Source: PFJX01 sp044227325
GTDB taxonomy: Bacteria; Pseudomonadota; Gammaproteobacteria; Burkholderiales; Thiobacillaceae
Assembly: GCA_044227325.1 (NCBI GenBank)
Contig: JBGAFI010000009.1
Location: forward strand, 104,779-168,778
DNA length: 64,000 bases
Reading direction: 5' to 3'
This document shows, piece by piece, positions 1 through 8,399 of the stretch (within the stretch, counting starts at the first letter, position 1; each line of letters begins with the position of its first letter). Both the position numbers and the translations under genes were made by a program. Under the pieces are notes generated by a model, which saw nothing but the letters and a program-made list of their open reading frames with translations, was not told where the DNA came from and did not search any database.

Positions 1-378
1 CTGGCCGAAAACGACGCCCCCGCCGGCTTCACCCTGGACCGGGATCTGGAACTGCGCGCCCCGGGCGACGAACGGGCGACGGTGCGCTACGTGCGCCACG
101 CCCTGGAAGGCGAGGAGATCCGCGAGTACATCGCCGAGGGCAAGAGCGCGACCCGTCTGGGCATGACCTGGAACGACCGCATTTCCTTCGTGCTCACCGA
201 GGACATGCAGATCAAGCGCCTCGCCTTCCTGGACATCCTCAAGGAGGAAAGCGAGGGCCAGGCGGAGACGGACGAGGAACGCTTCGACATCGATTTCGCG
301 CTCATGGCCGGGGAATTGGCGAAGCTGCTGGCGGCGCTGGTGGACGCGCTGGGCGGAGAGATGCCGGCGTCGTCTTGA
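1..378 (+). CDS. rdgC: RdgC, recombination-associated protein (C-terminal part)
   Basis: This is the 3' end of a gene that begins before the window; the frame is open from base 1 and ends in TGA at 376-378. The visible 125 residues contain the stretch MTWNDRISFVLTEDMQIKRL, which is typical of the C-terminal half of RdgC, followed by an acidic segment (DILKEESEGQAETDEERFDID). RdgC is a ring-forming, non-specific DNA-binding protein that limits RecA loading and affects recombination and replication-fork repair. Nothing about its promoter can be seen. A dispersed palindromic repeat starts 8 bases after the stop, and cimA follows in the same direction with its own start about 300 bases on. Confidence 0.9.
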   Translation: MAENDAPAGFTLDRDLELRAPGDERATVRYVRHALEGEEIREYIAEGKSATRLGMTWNDRISFVLTEDMQIKRLAFLDILKEESEGQAETDEERFDIDFALMAGELAKLLAALVDALGGEMPASS

Positions 379-385
379 CCGGGGC

Positions 386-493
386 TTCCCCCCTTTGGAA
401 AAGGGGGGCAGGGGGGATTCGGAACCAGGAACGAGGCGCCCGAATGATCCGACCCGACGAATCCCCCTCGATCCCCCTTTTCCAAAGGGGGAA
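386..493. repeat. Palindromic dispersed repeat, copy A
   Basis: The outer arms are TTCCCCCCTTTGGAAAAGGGG-like and its complement. Inside them lies a second inverted pair (GGGGGATTC and GAATCCCCC) around a variable centre of about 45 bases. The same layout recurs at 2304-2398 and 21310-21427. This copy fills much of the 307-base gap between rdgC and cimA. I see no gene in the rest of that gap (494-684). Confidence 0.8.
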
Positions 494-684
494 GAAAACC
501 CGCTCAGCGCCAAGCAGCGCGGCGCGAGCCCCGAGAGGGGGTGCGGGAGCCAGTCCGGACTCGCGCCGCTTCTCCGGGCTGCGACTTCGCCGCACAGATC
601 TGCTTTGTCGGCCATGAGCGCGCCGATCGGGTGATAATCCCACTTTCGATGCTGCAACCGCACAATCCGTACCAGCCAACCGCC

Positions 685-2274
685 ATGTCCCAAGTCTTCC
701 TCTACGACACCACCCTGCGCGACGGCACCCAGCGGGAGGACATCTCCCTGTCCGTCGATGACAAGCTCACCATCGCGAAACGCCTGGCCGAATTCGGCAT
801 CCACTACATCGAGGGCGGCTGGCCCGGCTCCAACCCCAAGGACGCGGAGTTCTTCGCCCGCGCCGGGCGCATGAACCTGGGCGCGACCAGGCTCGCGGCC
901 TTTGGCAGCACGCGCCATAAAAACACCCTGTGCGAGGACGACAGCAACCTGAAGGCCCTGCTCGCCGCCGGCACGCCGGCGGTGACCCTGGTGGGCAAGA
1001 GCTGGGACTACCACGTCAGCCACGTGCTGGACACCAGCCCCGAGGAAAACCTGGCCATGATCCGCGACAGCGTGGCCTGGATGAAGTCCCAGGGACGCGA
1101 GGTGTTGTTCGACGCGGAACATTTCTACGACGGCTTCCTCGCCAATCCGGAATTCGCCCTGGCCACCCTGGAGGCCGCCGCCGAGGCCGGCGCCGACTGG
1201 CTGGTGCTGTGCGAGACCAACGGCGGCAAGCTGCCCTGGCAGGTGGAGGAGATCACCCGGGACGTGGCTTCCCGCTTCCTCGGCCGCTTTGGCGCGCGCC
1301 TGGGCGCGCATTGCCACAACGACACCGGCTGCGGCGTCGCCAACTCCATCTCCGCCGTGCGCGGCGGCTGCGCCATGGTTCAGGGCACCATCAACGGCTA
1401 CGGCGAGCGGGTCGGCAACGCGGACCTGGTCAGCATCGTCCCCAACCTGCAACTGAAGATGGGCTACGAAGCCGTGCGGCCGGAGCAGTTGCGGGAACTC
1501 ACCGGCCTGTCCCGCTTCGTCGCCGAGGTGGCGAATCTGAAGCACGACGACCACCATCCCTATACCGGCCATTCCGCCTTCGCCCACAAGGGCGGCATCC
1601 ACGTCGCCGCCATCCTCAAGGCCAGCGATACCTACCAGCACGTCGAACCGGAGCTGGTGGGCAATGAAAGGCGCTCGGTCATTTCCGAACTGTCCGGACG
1701 CGGCAACATCCTGTTCATGGCCCAGAGCCTGGGCATCGACGTGGACCGGGAGGACGCGCAGAAGGTGCTGGGCCAGATCAAGCACATGGAGCACGAGGGC
1801 TTCACCTTCGAGGCCGCCGAGGCCAGCGTGGAACTGTTGTTCAAGCGTCTGGAGTCCGGCTACGAACGGCCCTTCGAACTGGTGGACTACTTCGTCATCA
1901 CCGAGCGCCGCCACGGACGCGGCCTGCTTTCCGAGGCCACGGTGAAGGTGAAGGTGGCCGGCGAGGTGAAGTTCACCGCCGCCGAGGGCAACGGCCCGGT
2001 CAACGCCCTGGCCACCGCGCTGCAGGAAGCCCTGGTGGATGCCTATCCGGTGCTGCGCACGGTGCGCCTGTCCGACTACAAGGTGCGCATCCTCAACAGC
2101 GCCAGCGGCACCGCCGCCTCCACCCGGGTGCTCATCGATTTCCAGAGCGGCGGCGAGGCCTGGACCACGGTGGGCGCCAGCCCCAACATCATCGAGGCGA
2201 GCTGGCGCGCCCTGGCGGACAGCATGGAATACGCGCTGGTCAGGCTGGGCGACGAGGGCATGGGCGGGGCGTGA
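685..2274 (+). CDS. cimA: (R)-citramalate synthase
   Basis: This 529-residue protein condenses acetyl-CoA with pyruvate to give (R)-citramalate, the first step of the pyruvate route to isoleucine (and 2-oxobutanoate); it acts in the cytoplasm. The N-terminal motif YDTTLRDGTQRE marks the DRE-TIM metallolyase (LeuA/CimA/NifV) fold. The HCHND-type metal-binding motif is present (GAHCHNDTG, about residue 210), and the C-terminal third is the LeuA-type allosteric dimer domain. The run IEGGWPGSNPKD and the roughly 530-residue length fit the CimA branch rather than 2-isopropylmalate synthase. The frame stays open upstream of 685, and an in-frame ATG lies at 649, but the conserved family start MSQVFLYDTTLRDGT begins at 685. 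No strong ribosome site is visible. No other ilv/leu genes are nearby. Confidence 0.93.
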   Translation: MSQVFLYDTTLRDGTQREDISLSVDDKLTIAKRLAEFGIHYIEGGWPGSNPKDAEFFARAGRMNLGATRLAAFGSTRHKNTLCEDDSNLKALLAAGTPAVTLVGKSWDYHVSHVLDTSPEENLAMIRDSVAWMKSQGREVLFDAEHFYDGFLANPEFALATLEAAAEAGADWLVLCETNGGKLPWQVEEITRDVASRFLGRFGARLGAHCHNDTGCGVANSISAVRGGCAMVQGTINGYGERVGNADLVSIVPNLQLKMGYEAVRPEQLRELTGLSRFVAEVANLKHDDHHPYTGHSAFAHKGGIHVAAILKASDTYQHVEPELVGNERRSVISELSGRGNILFMAQSLGIDVDREDAQKVLGQIKHMEHEGFTFEAAEASVELLFKRLESGYERPFELVDYFVITERRHGRGLLSEATVKVKVAGEVKFTAAEGNGPVNALATALQEALVDAYPVLRTVRLSDYKVRILNSASGTAASTRVLIDFQSGGEAWTTVGASPNIIEASWRALADSMEYALVRLGDEGMGGA

Positions 2275-2303
2275 TCCTCACACCTACGCTAGGCATGAGT
2301 GAC

Positions 2304-2398
2304 TTCCCCCTTTGTAAAAGGGGGATGGAGGGGGATTCAAGAACTGGGCGTCGCTCCACGACGAATCCCCCCTAACCCCCCTTTTTCAAAGGGGGGAA
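2304..2398. repeat. Palindromic dispersed repeat, copy B
   Basis: Same architecture as copies A and C: a CCCCCTTTG arm, a GGGGGATTC inner arm, a centre of about 30 bases, GAATCCCCC, and a CCCCCTTTTTCAAAGGGGGG arm. It sits between the convergent cimA and MEKHLA genes, where its hairpin could also act as a bidirectional terminator. The bases before it (GAGTGACTT) match those before copy C. Confidence 0.8.
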
Positions 2399-2453
2399 CT
2401 GGTGAGCCGTGGCTGTGGGCCGGCATGCCGAATGCGCATCGGGTCACGGCGAG

Positions 2454-2939
2454 CTATGCCGGCTCCCACTCGCTGAACGTCGCCGCCTGGCCCCGGTAAA
2501 TCCCCTCCACGTCGATCAGATTCCAGACCGTCGCCTTGGCGATGCGGAAGCGCCGGCCCGTGCTGGAAATCCTGATCCCCGCGTAATCGTCGATGAAGCC
2601 GAAGCGCGTCACCCGCGCCAGCAGCGCCGCCCGTTCCTCCCGCGCCAGGGGTTCCGCCGAATAGCGGGAGGGCAGGGCGGTGAAGGCGGCGAAATCCAGC
2701 TCGAACAATGCCAGCGCCATCCGGTTGCCGTACTGGAACACCGGGTCGGCCTGGGTGCCGTGGGCGACCACCGCTTGTGGCGCGCGCCACAAGGCATCCC
2801 ACAAGGCGGAGTCGGAATCGGCGTCCCGCGCCAGCAACGGACGGCCTACCACGCGCCGGTGGCTGTCGACGATCAGGCGCGCGAGCGCATCGCGTTTCGC
2901 GTCGCGCGCGGGCGGCGCCAGAGTGGGAGAGGTTTGCAT
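2454..2939 (-). CDS. MEKHLA-domain protein
   Basis: This 161-residue soluble protein is almost entirely a MEKHLA domain, a PAS-related fold. In plants it is found at the C-terminus of HD-ZIP III transcription factors; in bacteria it usually stands alone with no established function. Family hallmarks visible here are ADPVFQYGNRMAL, LFELDF, LPSRYSAEP, DDYAGIRIS and FRIAKATVWNL. The ATG at 2939 gives MQTSPTLAPPARD and the normal family length; the frame stays open further upstream but that extension has no family character. It is convergent with cimA and divergent from epsA, with 173 bases between the two divergent starts. There is no clear functional link to either neighbour. Confidence 0.8.
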   Translation of the reverse strand: MQTSPTLAPPARDAKRDALARLIVDSHRRVVGRPLLARDADSDSALWDALWRAPQAVVAHGTQADPVFQYGNRMALALFELDFAAFTALPSRYSAEPLAREERAALLARVTRFGFIDDYAGIRISSTGRRFRIAKATVWNLIDVEGIYRGQAATFSEWEPA

Positions 2940-3112
2940 GTTCGCTTCGGCAGGAGCGTGAAGGCGGGAAATCCTACCGCCCCCCGGGCCCGGCCGGTGC
3001 AATTCGCGTCCAAATCGCCGGACAAAGTGGCGCGCGACATGTCCCTGTCATATCCACGGGCTATAACTTTCGGCTTGTCTACTCGCATGCTTGGCATGCC
3101 CGGGCCGCAAGC

Positions 3113-3877
3113 ATGGAACACACGGAAGATCGCGATCGACTGATCAACATCCTGGAAAGCGCGACCAAGGTGCTCAGGCCGAGCCAGTTCTTCGCCTGGA
3201 CCCAAGGTCCGCTGCAAGCGCTGCTGCCCCACGAAATCCTGATCTGCGGCATGGCCGAGGGACCGGGCGACGAACTGCGCATGCGCTATTTCACCGCGAC
3301 CCGCTATTTCAAGGCCGAGCACTTCGAGGCCGCCTGCAATACCCGCAACGGCCTGGTCACCCAGGTGGTGCGCCACTGGAAGGCCACGCGCCAGCCCTGC
3401 CTGGTGCCGCCGCCGCCTGACGCCATGCCCGGCGATCCCCAATGGGAAGCGCTCATGCACCGCCTGGAGCTGCGCAACATGGCCGCCCACGGACAGCTTT
3501 CGCCCCAGGGCAATCTGCACGCCTGGTTCGGCTTCTTCCGCGTGGCCGACCTGGGGCGCCAGACCGGCACGATCCTGGAACTCCTGCTCCCCTGCGTCGT
3601 CGCCACCTACGCCCGCGTGCTCAGCCACGAAGCCGGCGCCACGGGCCAGGGCATGTCCATGAGCGGCACCCTGTCGCGCCGGGAGATGCAGGTGCTCGAA
3701 CTGGTGCGCGACGGCGGCTCCAACCAGGAGATCGCCGAACGCCTCGCCATCTCCGCCATGACCGCGAAGAACCATGTCCAGAACATCCGCGTGAAGCTCA
3801 AGGTAAGAACGCGCGGCCAGGCCGTCGCCGAAGCCCTGCGCATGGGCATCATCCGGCCGAAGCGCGAGGAAAACTGA
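3113..3877 (+). CDS. epsA: XrtB/PEP-CTERM-associated LuxR-type regulator EpsA
   Basis: This 254-residue protein has an N-terminal sensory region (about 1-180) and a C-terminal LuxR/FixJ helix-turn-helix (about 185-245), seen in LSRREMQVLELVRDGGSNQEIAERL followed by KNHVQNIRVKLKVRTRGQAV. The N-terminal half, with TKVLRPSQFFAWTQGPLQALLPHE and HAWFGFFRV, matches the EpsA family that accompanies PEP-CTERM/exosortase exopolysaccharide loci in betaproteobacteria. I infer a role in regulating surface-polymer or PEP-CTERM genes. The start at 3113 gives MEHTEDRDRLINIL, normal for the family; a longer open frame upstream is not coding. A PEP-CTERM protein gene follows, but no exosortase or polysaccharide genes are in the window. 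Confidence 0.85.
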   Translation: MEHTEDRDRLINILESATKVLRPSQFFAWTQGPLQALLPHEILICGMAEGPGDELRMRYFTATRYFKAEHFEAACNTRNGLVTQVVRHWKATRQPCLVPPPPDAMPGDPQWEALMHRLELRNMAAHGQLSPQGNLHAWFGFFRVADLGRQTGTILELLLPCVVATYARVLSHEAGATGQGMSMSGTLSRREMQVLELVRDGGSNQEIAERLAISAMTAKNHVQNIRVKLKVRTRGQAVAEALRMGIIRPKREEN

Positions 3878-3880
3878 GCC

Positions 3881-3953
3881 CGGCGCGGCGGTCCGCGCCG
3901 CCGTTCGCCTTGTCGGTATTTTTTACACTCATGAGCCGAACGGCTCATTTTTC
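3881..3953 (+). terminator. Tandem hairpins after epsA
   Basis: The first hairpin (3881-3900) has 8-base arms CGGCGCGG and CCGCGCCG. The second is the palindrome ATGAGCCGAACGGCTCAT at 3931-3948, directly followed by TTTTT, which is the layout of an intrinsic terminator. The same 18 bases recur at 19424, so a regulatory role is also possible. The whole gap 3878-4188 contains only these hairpins, a degenerate third copy at 4030-4047, and the leader of the PEP-CTERM gene. Confidence 0.6.
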
Positions 3954-4029
3954 CCCCCCGATTGTTTCAATCTCTTGTCATCCCCCCCCTCTATCGTGGC
4001 AGGTGTGGGACCGCGCCAAGCCGCGTGAA

Positions 4030-4047
4030 ATAAGCCGAAAGGCTCAA
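4030..4047. promoter_or_regulatory. Degenerate copy of the AGCCG/CGGCT palindrome
   Basis: ATAAGCCGAAAGGCTCAA matches the palindrome at 3931-3948 (ATGAGCCGAACGGCTCAT) at 15 of 18 positions. It lies 142 bases before the start of the PEP-CTERM gene. It could be an operator half of a pair or a leftover terminator hairpin, since TTTT follows. The function is unknown. Confidence 0.4.
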
Positions 4048-4188
4048 TTTTCCGACCTGTCCGTGCCGCTCCGGCTGTAACACAGCGCCCCCAGAGTGTG
4101 GCTGCGCGCCCTTGAACCGGAAGGATCCATCCGGCCCGGGGCGTGACGGGAGAAACTTTTTTTCTTTAGCTAAGGAAAGGAAACACCA

Positions 4189-5061
4189 ATGAAACTGAAA
4201 CTTATCGCTTTGGCCGCCATGCTGGCCGCCTCCGGGGCGGCCCAGGCCAAGATCGCCGACAGCAACGACAACGGCAGCAGCCTGTCCGGCGACATGTTCG
4301 CCAGCCTGGTGAGCGTCTCCACCGGCACTTCCTACACCGTGGACCTGGGCCTGCGCCTGGACCAGTTCACCGCCGCGGTCGCACCGACCCAGATGGGCGT
4401 GAAACTGGTGTGGGATCTGGACGCCGGCACCTTCGCCGACCTGGGTTCCTTCAGCACCGGCCTGGCCGGCCAGATGCAGGCCCTGAACTACGGTTCCGTG
4501 TACGGCAGCTTCGCGGCCACCGGCGCCATTGCCGCCGCCGACCTGAAGTTCGACGTGAAGGCCATGGACGGTCTGCCCACCTCCCTCGCTGGTGCCGGTA
4601 CCAACCGCTATCTGTCCACTTCCTCGGCCAGCAGCATCAGCGCGACCAATGGCCAGGTCTTTAACATGGATAACGTGGATGTGTACCCCACCGCCGCCAA
4701 TGCGGACGCCACCCACAGCACCCATGGTGCCACTTTCAATACCGCCGGCGCCAACATGTATGACGCAGGAGATGCGGCCAACGTGTATTTCCAAAGTTCT
4801 GGCGACAATTGGAAAGGTGCGACCAGCTTCACTTCCACCGGTTCCGCCGCCAACGGCCTGAACTTCTTCTTCCTCACCAATTCCTCCACCAACAGCGCCA
4901 GTGCGGCCGCTGTGACCAAGTACGCCGGCGTGTGGAGCTTCGATGCGGAAACCGCCCAACTGAGCTACGTGTCCGCCGTGCCGGAACCCGAGACCTATGC
5001 CCTCATGTTGGCCGGCCTCGGCCTGGTTGGCGCCATGGCTCGCCGCCGCAAGTCCGTCTGA
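4189..5061 (+). CDS. PEP-CTERM sorting domain protein
   Basis: This is a 290-residue exported protein. A signal peptide (about 1-20, MKLKLIALAAMLAASGAAQA) is followed by a Ser/Thr/Ala/Asn-rich, Cys-free body. The C-terminus is VPEPETYALMLAGLGLVG then ARRRK, which is the complete tripartite PEP-CTERM signal: PEP motif, hydrophobic helix, basic tail. Such proteins are recognised and cleaved by an exosortase (XrtA/XrtB type) and released to the surface or the extracellular matrix; the exosortase must be encoded elsewhere. The body has no domain I recognise. The ribosome site AGGAAAGGA lies about 10 bases before the ATG. It is 312 bases downstream of epsA, consistent with control by that regulator (inference). 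Confidence 0.9.
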   Translation: MKLKLIALAAMLAASGAAQAKIADSNDNGSSLSGDMFASLVSVSTGTSYTVDLGLRLDQFTAAVAPTQMGVKLVWDLDAGTFADLGSFSTGLAGQMQALNYGSVYGSFAATGAIAAADLKFDVKAMDGLPTSLAGAGTNRYLSTSSASSISATNGQVFNMDNVDVYPTAANADATHSTHGATFNTAGANMYDAGDAANVYFQSSGDNWKGATSFTSTGSAANGLNFFFLTNSSTNSASAAAVTKYAGVWSFDAETAQLSYVSAVPEPETYALMLAGLGLVGAMARRRKSV

Positions 5062-5078
5062 GTTCTATCCCTGTTCCT

Positions 5079-5106
5079 CCCGGCCCGCATCCGGGCCGGG
5101 CTTCCT
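5079..5106 (+). terminator. Hairpin between the PEP-CTERM gene and the next gene
   Basis: A perfect 9-base stem, CCCGGCCCG and CGGGCCGGG, with loop CATC at 5079-5100, is followed by a weak pyrimidine tract (CTTCCTTC). It lies 17 bases after the stop. It may terminate, or reduce read-through into the gene at 5134. Confidence 0.55.
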
Positions 5107-5133
5107 TCGCAGACCCCAAAAAGGAAACTACCG

Positions 5134-6627
5134 ATGAAACTGAAACAGATCGCCCTCGCCGTGGCCGCCCTGGCCGCCGCCCCCGCCTTCGCCGCCACCG
5201 GCAGCCTCACCGCCCTGTTCGGCGTGCCCGCCGGCAACATGGTGTTCATCTCCGGCGCCTCCGCCCTGTCCGGCTCCCTGGCCAACGTGGTGGCGGCCAA
5301 CTGCACCGGAGGCGCCAGCAATGTGAAGTCCCTCACCATCAATGGCTCCACCAGCGACGGCCGCGTCACCGTGTGCACCACCTCCGCCATCGACGGCTCC
5401 TTCGCCGGCCCCTTCGCGGTGATCAAGCGGGACACCAACGGTTCCTTCGACGGTGTCGGCCCGGTCATCAGCCAGACCGGCCTGATCAAGTGGGCGGACG
5501 TGGGCAACTGCAACGACGCCACCCTCCAGTGCGGCCTGGACAGCACCACCGTGCGGGTGCCCCATGCCGGCCTCACCGACGTGGATTCCAACATCTGGGT
5601 GGGCCTGAGCAACACCGGCGCCCTGAGCGTCGCCGTGCCCGATCCCGCCGCCGCCGGCACCGTGCTGAGCGGTGGCTTCGCCGGCCAGGGCTTTGGCGTC
5701 ATGGTGTCCGAGAGCCTGTACAACGCCATGATGGCCAAGCAGGTCGCCGAAGGCCGCCTGCCCGCCAGCGCCGGCGGCGTTAACTGCGCGGCGGGCAACT
5801 TCACCGCCGGCGCCTGCCAGCCCAGCATCGGCAAGGAGGAGTACGCGGCCATCGTCGACGGCGGCAACTTCAACTACATCGCCAACGGCGCCCTCAGCGG
5901 CGACGCCGGCGTCATCAACCTGTGCCGCCGCGTCGAGACCTCCGGTACCCAGGCGTCCTCCAACGTGTACTTCCTGAACAACCCCTGCGGCAACGCCAAC
6001 CCGACCTTTGGATTCAAGGCGCCCAAGTACGTCGACCTGGCCAACAGCCCCACCGCGGTGGCCTTCAACTCCTCTAACGGCGACGCCGTCACCGGCAACT
6101 GGGACAACTTCGATGGCGCCTTCGGTCTGTTCGAAGGTTCCGGCACCGGCGACGCCCGCAACTGCGTGAGCCGCCGCAACGCCGGCAAGAACCCCAACAA
6201 CGTGTCCGACGCCCTGGGTACCTACGCCATCGGCTGGATCTCCCTGGAGAACGCGGTTCAAAGCGGCTGGAAGTACGTGAAGCTGGACGGCGTTTCCCCC
6301 AACGCCTACCAGGTGCCGGTGGGCAGCGCCGCCGACATCGCCGGCGGCGGTGCCGCCGACGGCTGGGCTCAGGACAGCGACCAGCGCCGCAACGTGGTGA
6401 ACGGCTACTACGATGCCGCCCCCGAACTGGAAATGCTGTGGCCGTCCACCACGCCCTTCGCCACCTTCCTGACCACCCTGAAGAACACCTTCGCCGACCC
6501 CGCCGCCGTGAACACCCGGGGCATCTTCCAGGCGAACGGTCTCTTCACCCACGCCGCCAACCCGACCCAGGTCCACAAGGGCACCCGCAACGGCAACTTC
6601 TGCGCGCCCCAGGCCCTGGCCGAGTAA
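5134..6627 (+). CDS. Secreted cysteine-containing protein of unknown function
   Basis: This is a 497-residue protein with a clear signal peptide (MKLKQIALAVAALAAAPAFA). About a dozen cysteines are scattered through the mature part, often in local pairs, suggesting disulfides in the periplasm or outside the cell. There is no PEP-CTERM tail, although its N-terminus closely resembles that of the preceding PEP-CTERM protein. The opening of the mature part (NMVFISGASALSGSLANVV) is faintly like type-2 periplasmic-binding proteins of the phosphate-binding kind; I would not rely on this. The ribosome site is AAAGGAAA. It may be co-transcribed with the PEP-CTERM gene if the hairpin between them leaks. 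A strong terminator follows at 6670. Confidence 0.75.
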   Translation: MKLKQIALAVAALAAAPAFAATGSLTALFGVPAGNMVFISGASALSGSLANVVAANCTGGASNVKSLTINGSTSDGRVTVCTTSAIDGSFAGPFAVIKRDTNGSFDGVGPVISQTGLIKWADVGNCNDATLQCGLDSTTVRVPHAGLTDVDSNIWVGLSNTGALSVAVPDPAAAGTVLSGGFAGQGFGVMVSESLYNAMMAKQVAEGRLPASAGGVNCAAGNFTAGACQPSIGKEEYAAIVDGGNFNYIANGALSGDAGVINLCRRVETSGTQASSNVYFLNNPCGNANPTFGFKAPKYVDLANSPTAVAFNSSNGDAVTGNWDNFDGAFGLFEGSGTGDARNCVSRRNAGKNPNNVSDALGTYAIGWISLENAVQSGWKYVKLDGVSPNAYQVPVGSAADIAGGGAADGWAQDSDQRRNVVNGYYDAAPELEMLWPSTTPFATFLTTLKNTFADPAAVNTRGIFQANGLFTHAANPTQVHKGTRNGNFCAPQALAE

Positions 6628-6669
6628 GCGGTTTTGCCGACGACAGGCTCTCGCGGGCCGGTCGAACTT

Positions 6670-6698
6670 CCACCCCGTGGCGACACGGGGTGGTTTTT
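6670..6698 (+). terminator. Rho-independent terminator
   Basis: The perfect 10-base stem CCACCCCGTG and CACGGGGTGG has loop GCGA and is followed by TTTTT. It ends the 4.2-6.6 kb unit and argues that the next gene starts after it, not at the earlier in-frame codons. Confidence 0.9.
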
Positions 6699-6801
6699 GC
6701 TTTTTCAGGCTGCATGGATCAGGGCCTTCAGGCCCATGGCGATGAGGCGGCGCGCCTCGCCAACGTCGTCATGGGCCTGCGGGAACGAATGGAAAGCGCA
6801 C

Positions 6802-8370
6802 GTGTTGTCCGATTTGAGCTGTTTCTTACTGAAGCGCCTGGTGGCGCTGTCCGTCCTTTTCGCCGTGAACGGGCTGGTCCGGGCCGAGGGTGTCGAATTC
6901 GACCTCCTGGAGTTTCAGGTGGAGGGGGCTACCCGCCTGCCCGTGGCCGCCATCGAGGAGGCGGTGTATCCCTTCCTGGGGGAGAAGAAGTCCATCCAGG
7001 ACGTGGAAAAGGCGCGCGAAGCCCTGGAAAAGGCCTTTCACCAGGGCGGCTACCTGACGGCTTTCGTGAACATTCCGGAGCAGAAGGTGGACGGCGGCAT
7101 CGTGCGCTTGCGGGTGGTGGAAGGCGAGGTGGAACGCCTGCGCGTGAGCGGCTCCCGCTACTACGCCCTGGGCGAGATCAAGGCGCGGGTGCCGGAACTG
7201 GCGGAGGGCAACGTGCCCTACTTCCCCGCGTTGCAGAAGGAACTCGCCGGGCTGGGGCGCGCCGCCGACCGCAAGATCACGCCGGTGCTGCGGGCCGGCC
7301 GGGAGCCGGGCAAGGTGGAGGTGGACCTGAAGGTGGCGGACAACCGCCCCCTGCACGGCTCCGTGGAGTTGAACGACCGCTATAGCGCAGATACCTCCCG
7401 GGCGCGACTGTCCGGGAGCGCGCGCTGGGACAATCTCTGGCAGAAGGACCACAGCCTGGGCGTCAGCTATCAGGTAGCGCCCCAGAACGTGGACGACAGC
7501 GTGGCGTTTTCGGCGACCTACTCCGCGCCGCTGGCTTCGGGCGATTATCTGGCCCTGTACGGCGTGCACACGGAAAGCGACGTGGCCGCGCTGGGCACCT
7601 TGGGCGTGGTGGGCAACGGCGACATCCTCGGCCTGCGCTACATCCTGCCGCTGCGAGGTTTGCCGGATTTCCACCATTCCCTGACCCTGGGAGTCGATTT
7701 CAAGAACTTCCAGCAGACCGTCAACCTCCAGGGCGCGGACAGCTTCAATACGCCGGTGAGCTATCTCCCCTTTACCCTGTCTTGGGAGGGTGGAGTGACA
7801 AACGACACCTCCCAGAGCCGCTTCAGTCTGGCTGCGAATCTCCATCTGCGTGACTTGGTGGGGCACGACACCGAGTTCGCCAACAAGCGTTTCAAGGCCA
7901 AGTCTCAATATTTTTTCCTGCGCGGTGCCTTTGACCGGACTTGGCGCTGGCCATCCGGCATGGAGCTTGGTCTGCGCACAGGCATGCAGATGACGGACCA
8001 GCCGCTTATTTCCAATGAAGGCTTCGCGCTCGGTGGCGTCGACAGTGTGCGTGGCTACCTGGAATCGGAGGTTCTGGGAGACCGGGGATTTTCCCTCGGA
8101 TTCGAGTTGCGCTCACCCCCTTACACCGGCGTGGCCGGCCTCGAGGAAGTCCGCGTGCTTACATTTCTCGAGGCCGGCCGAGCCTGGGTGGTCGACGCGC
8201 TGCCGGGCCAGACCGGCCGCTACAGCCTGGCTGGCACGGGACTGGGTGTGCGCCTGAAGACCCGGAGCGGCTTTTCCGGCGCCTTGGACTTTGCCTGGGC
8301 ACTGGAGGACGCGGGCCGTACCCAGGCAGGCGGCAGGCGCGTGCACGCAAGCCTGGCGTACGCCTTCTGA
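6802..8370 (+). CDS. TpsB outer-membrane transporter (ShlB/FhaC/HecB family)
   Basis: This is the outer-membrane pore of a two-partner secretion system, which moves the TpsA exoprotein encoded by the next gene across the outer membrane. The protein has about 522 residues: a signal peptide ending near FAVNGLVRA, POTRA-type repeats (about 30-190; EFQVEGATRLPVAAIEEAV, GGYLTAFVNIPEQ, VRLRVVEGEVERLRVSG), then a beta-barrel. Barrel motifs include GSVELNDRYSADTSRARL, LGGVDSVRGYLESEVLGDRG (the VRGY/F loop motif of the Omp85/TpsB family) and a C-terminal aromatic residue (AYAF). The start is uncertain. GTG 6802, with GGAAAG 5 bases upstream, gives the best signal peptide; TTG 6805 or ATG 6736 are alternatives. 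There are 29 bases to tpsA. Confidence 0.9.
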   Translation: MLSDLSCFLLKRLVALSVLFAVNGLVRAEGVEFDLLEFQVEGATRLPVAAIEEAVYPFLGEKKSIQDVEKAREALEKAFHQGGYLTAFVNIPEQKVDGGIVRLRVVEGEVERLRVSGSRYYALGEIKARVPELAEGNVPYFPALQKELAGLGRAADRKITPVLRAGREPGKVEVDLKVADNRPLHGSVELNDRYSADTSRARLSGSARWDNLWQKDHSLGVSYQVAPQNVDDSVAFSATYSAPLASGDYLALYGVHTESDVAALGTLGVVGNGDILGLRYILPLRGLPDFHHSLTLGVDFKNFQQTVNLQGADSFNTPVSYLPFTLSWEGGVTNDTSQSRFSLAANLHLRDLVGHDTEFANKRFKAKSQYFFLRGAFDRTWRWPSGMELGLRTGMQMTDQPLISNEGFALGGVDSVRGYLESEVLGDRGFSLGFELRSPPYTGVAGLEEVRVLTFLEAGRAWVVDALPGQTGRYSLAGTGLGVRLKTRSGFSGALDFAWALEDAGRTQAGGRRVHASLAYAF

Positions 8371-8399
8371 CAGGGTTCCTCTATTAGGGAGAGGCCAAT

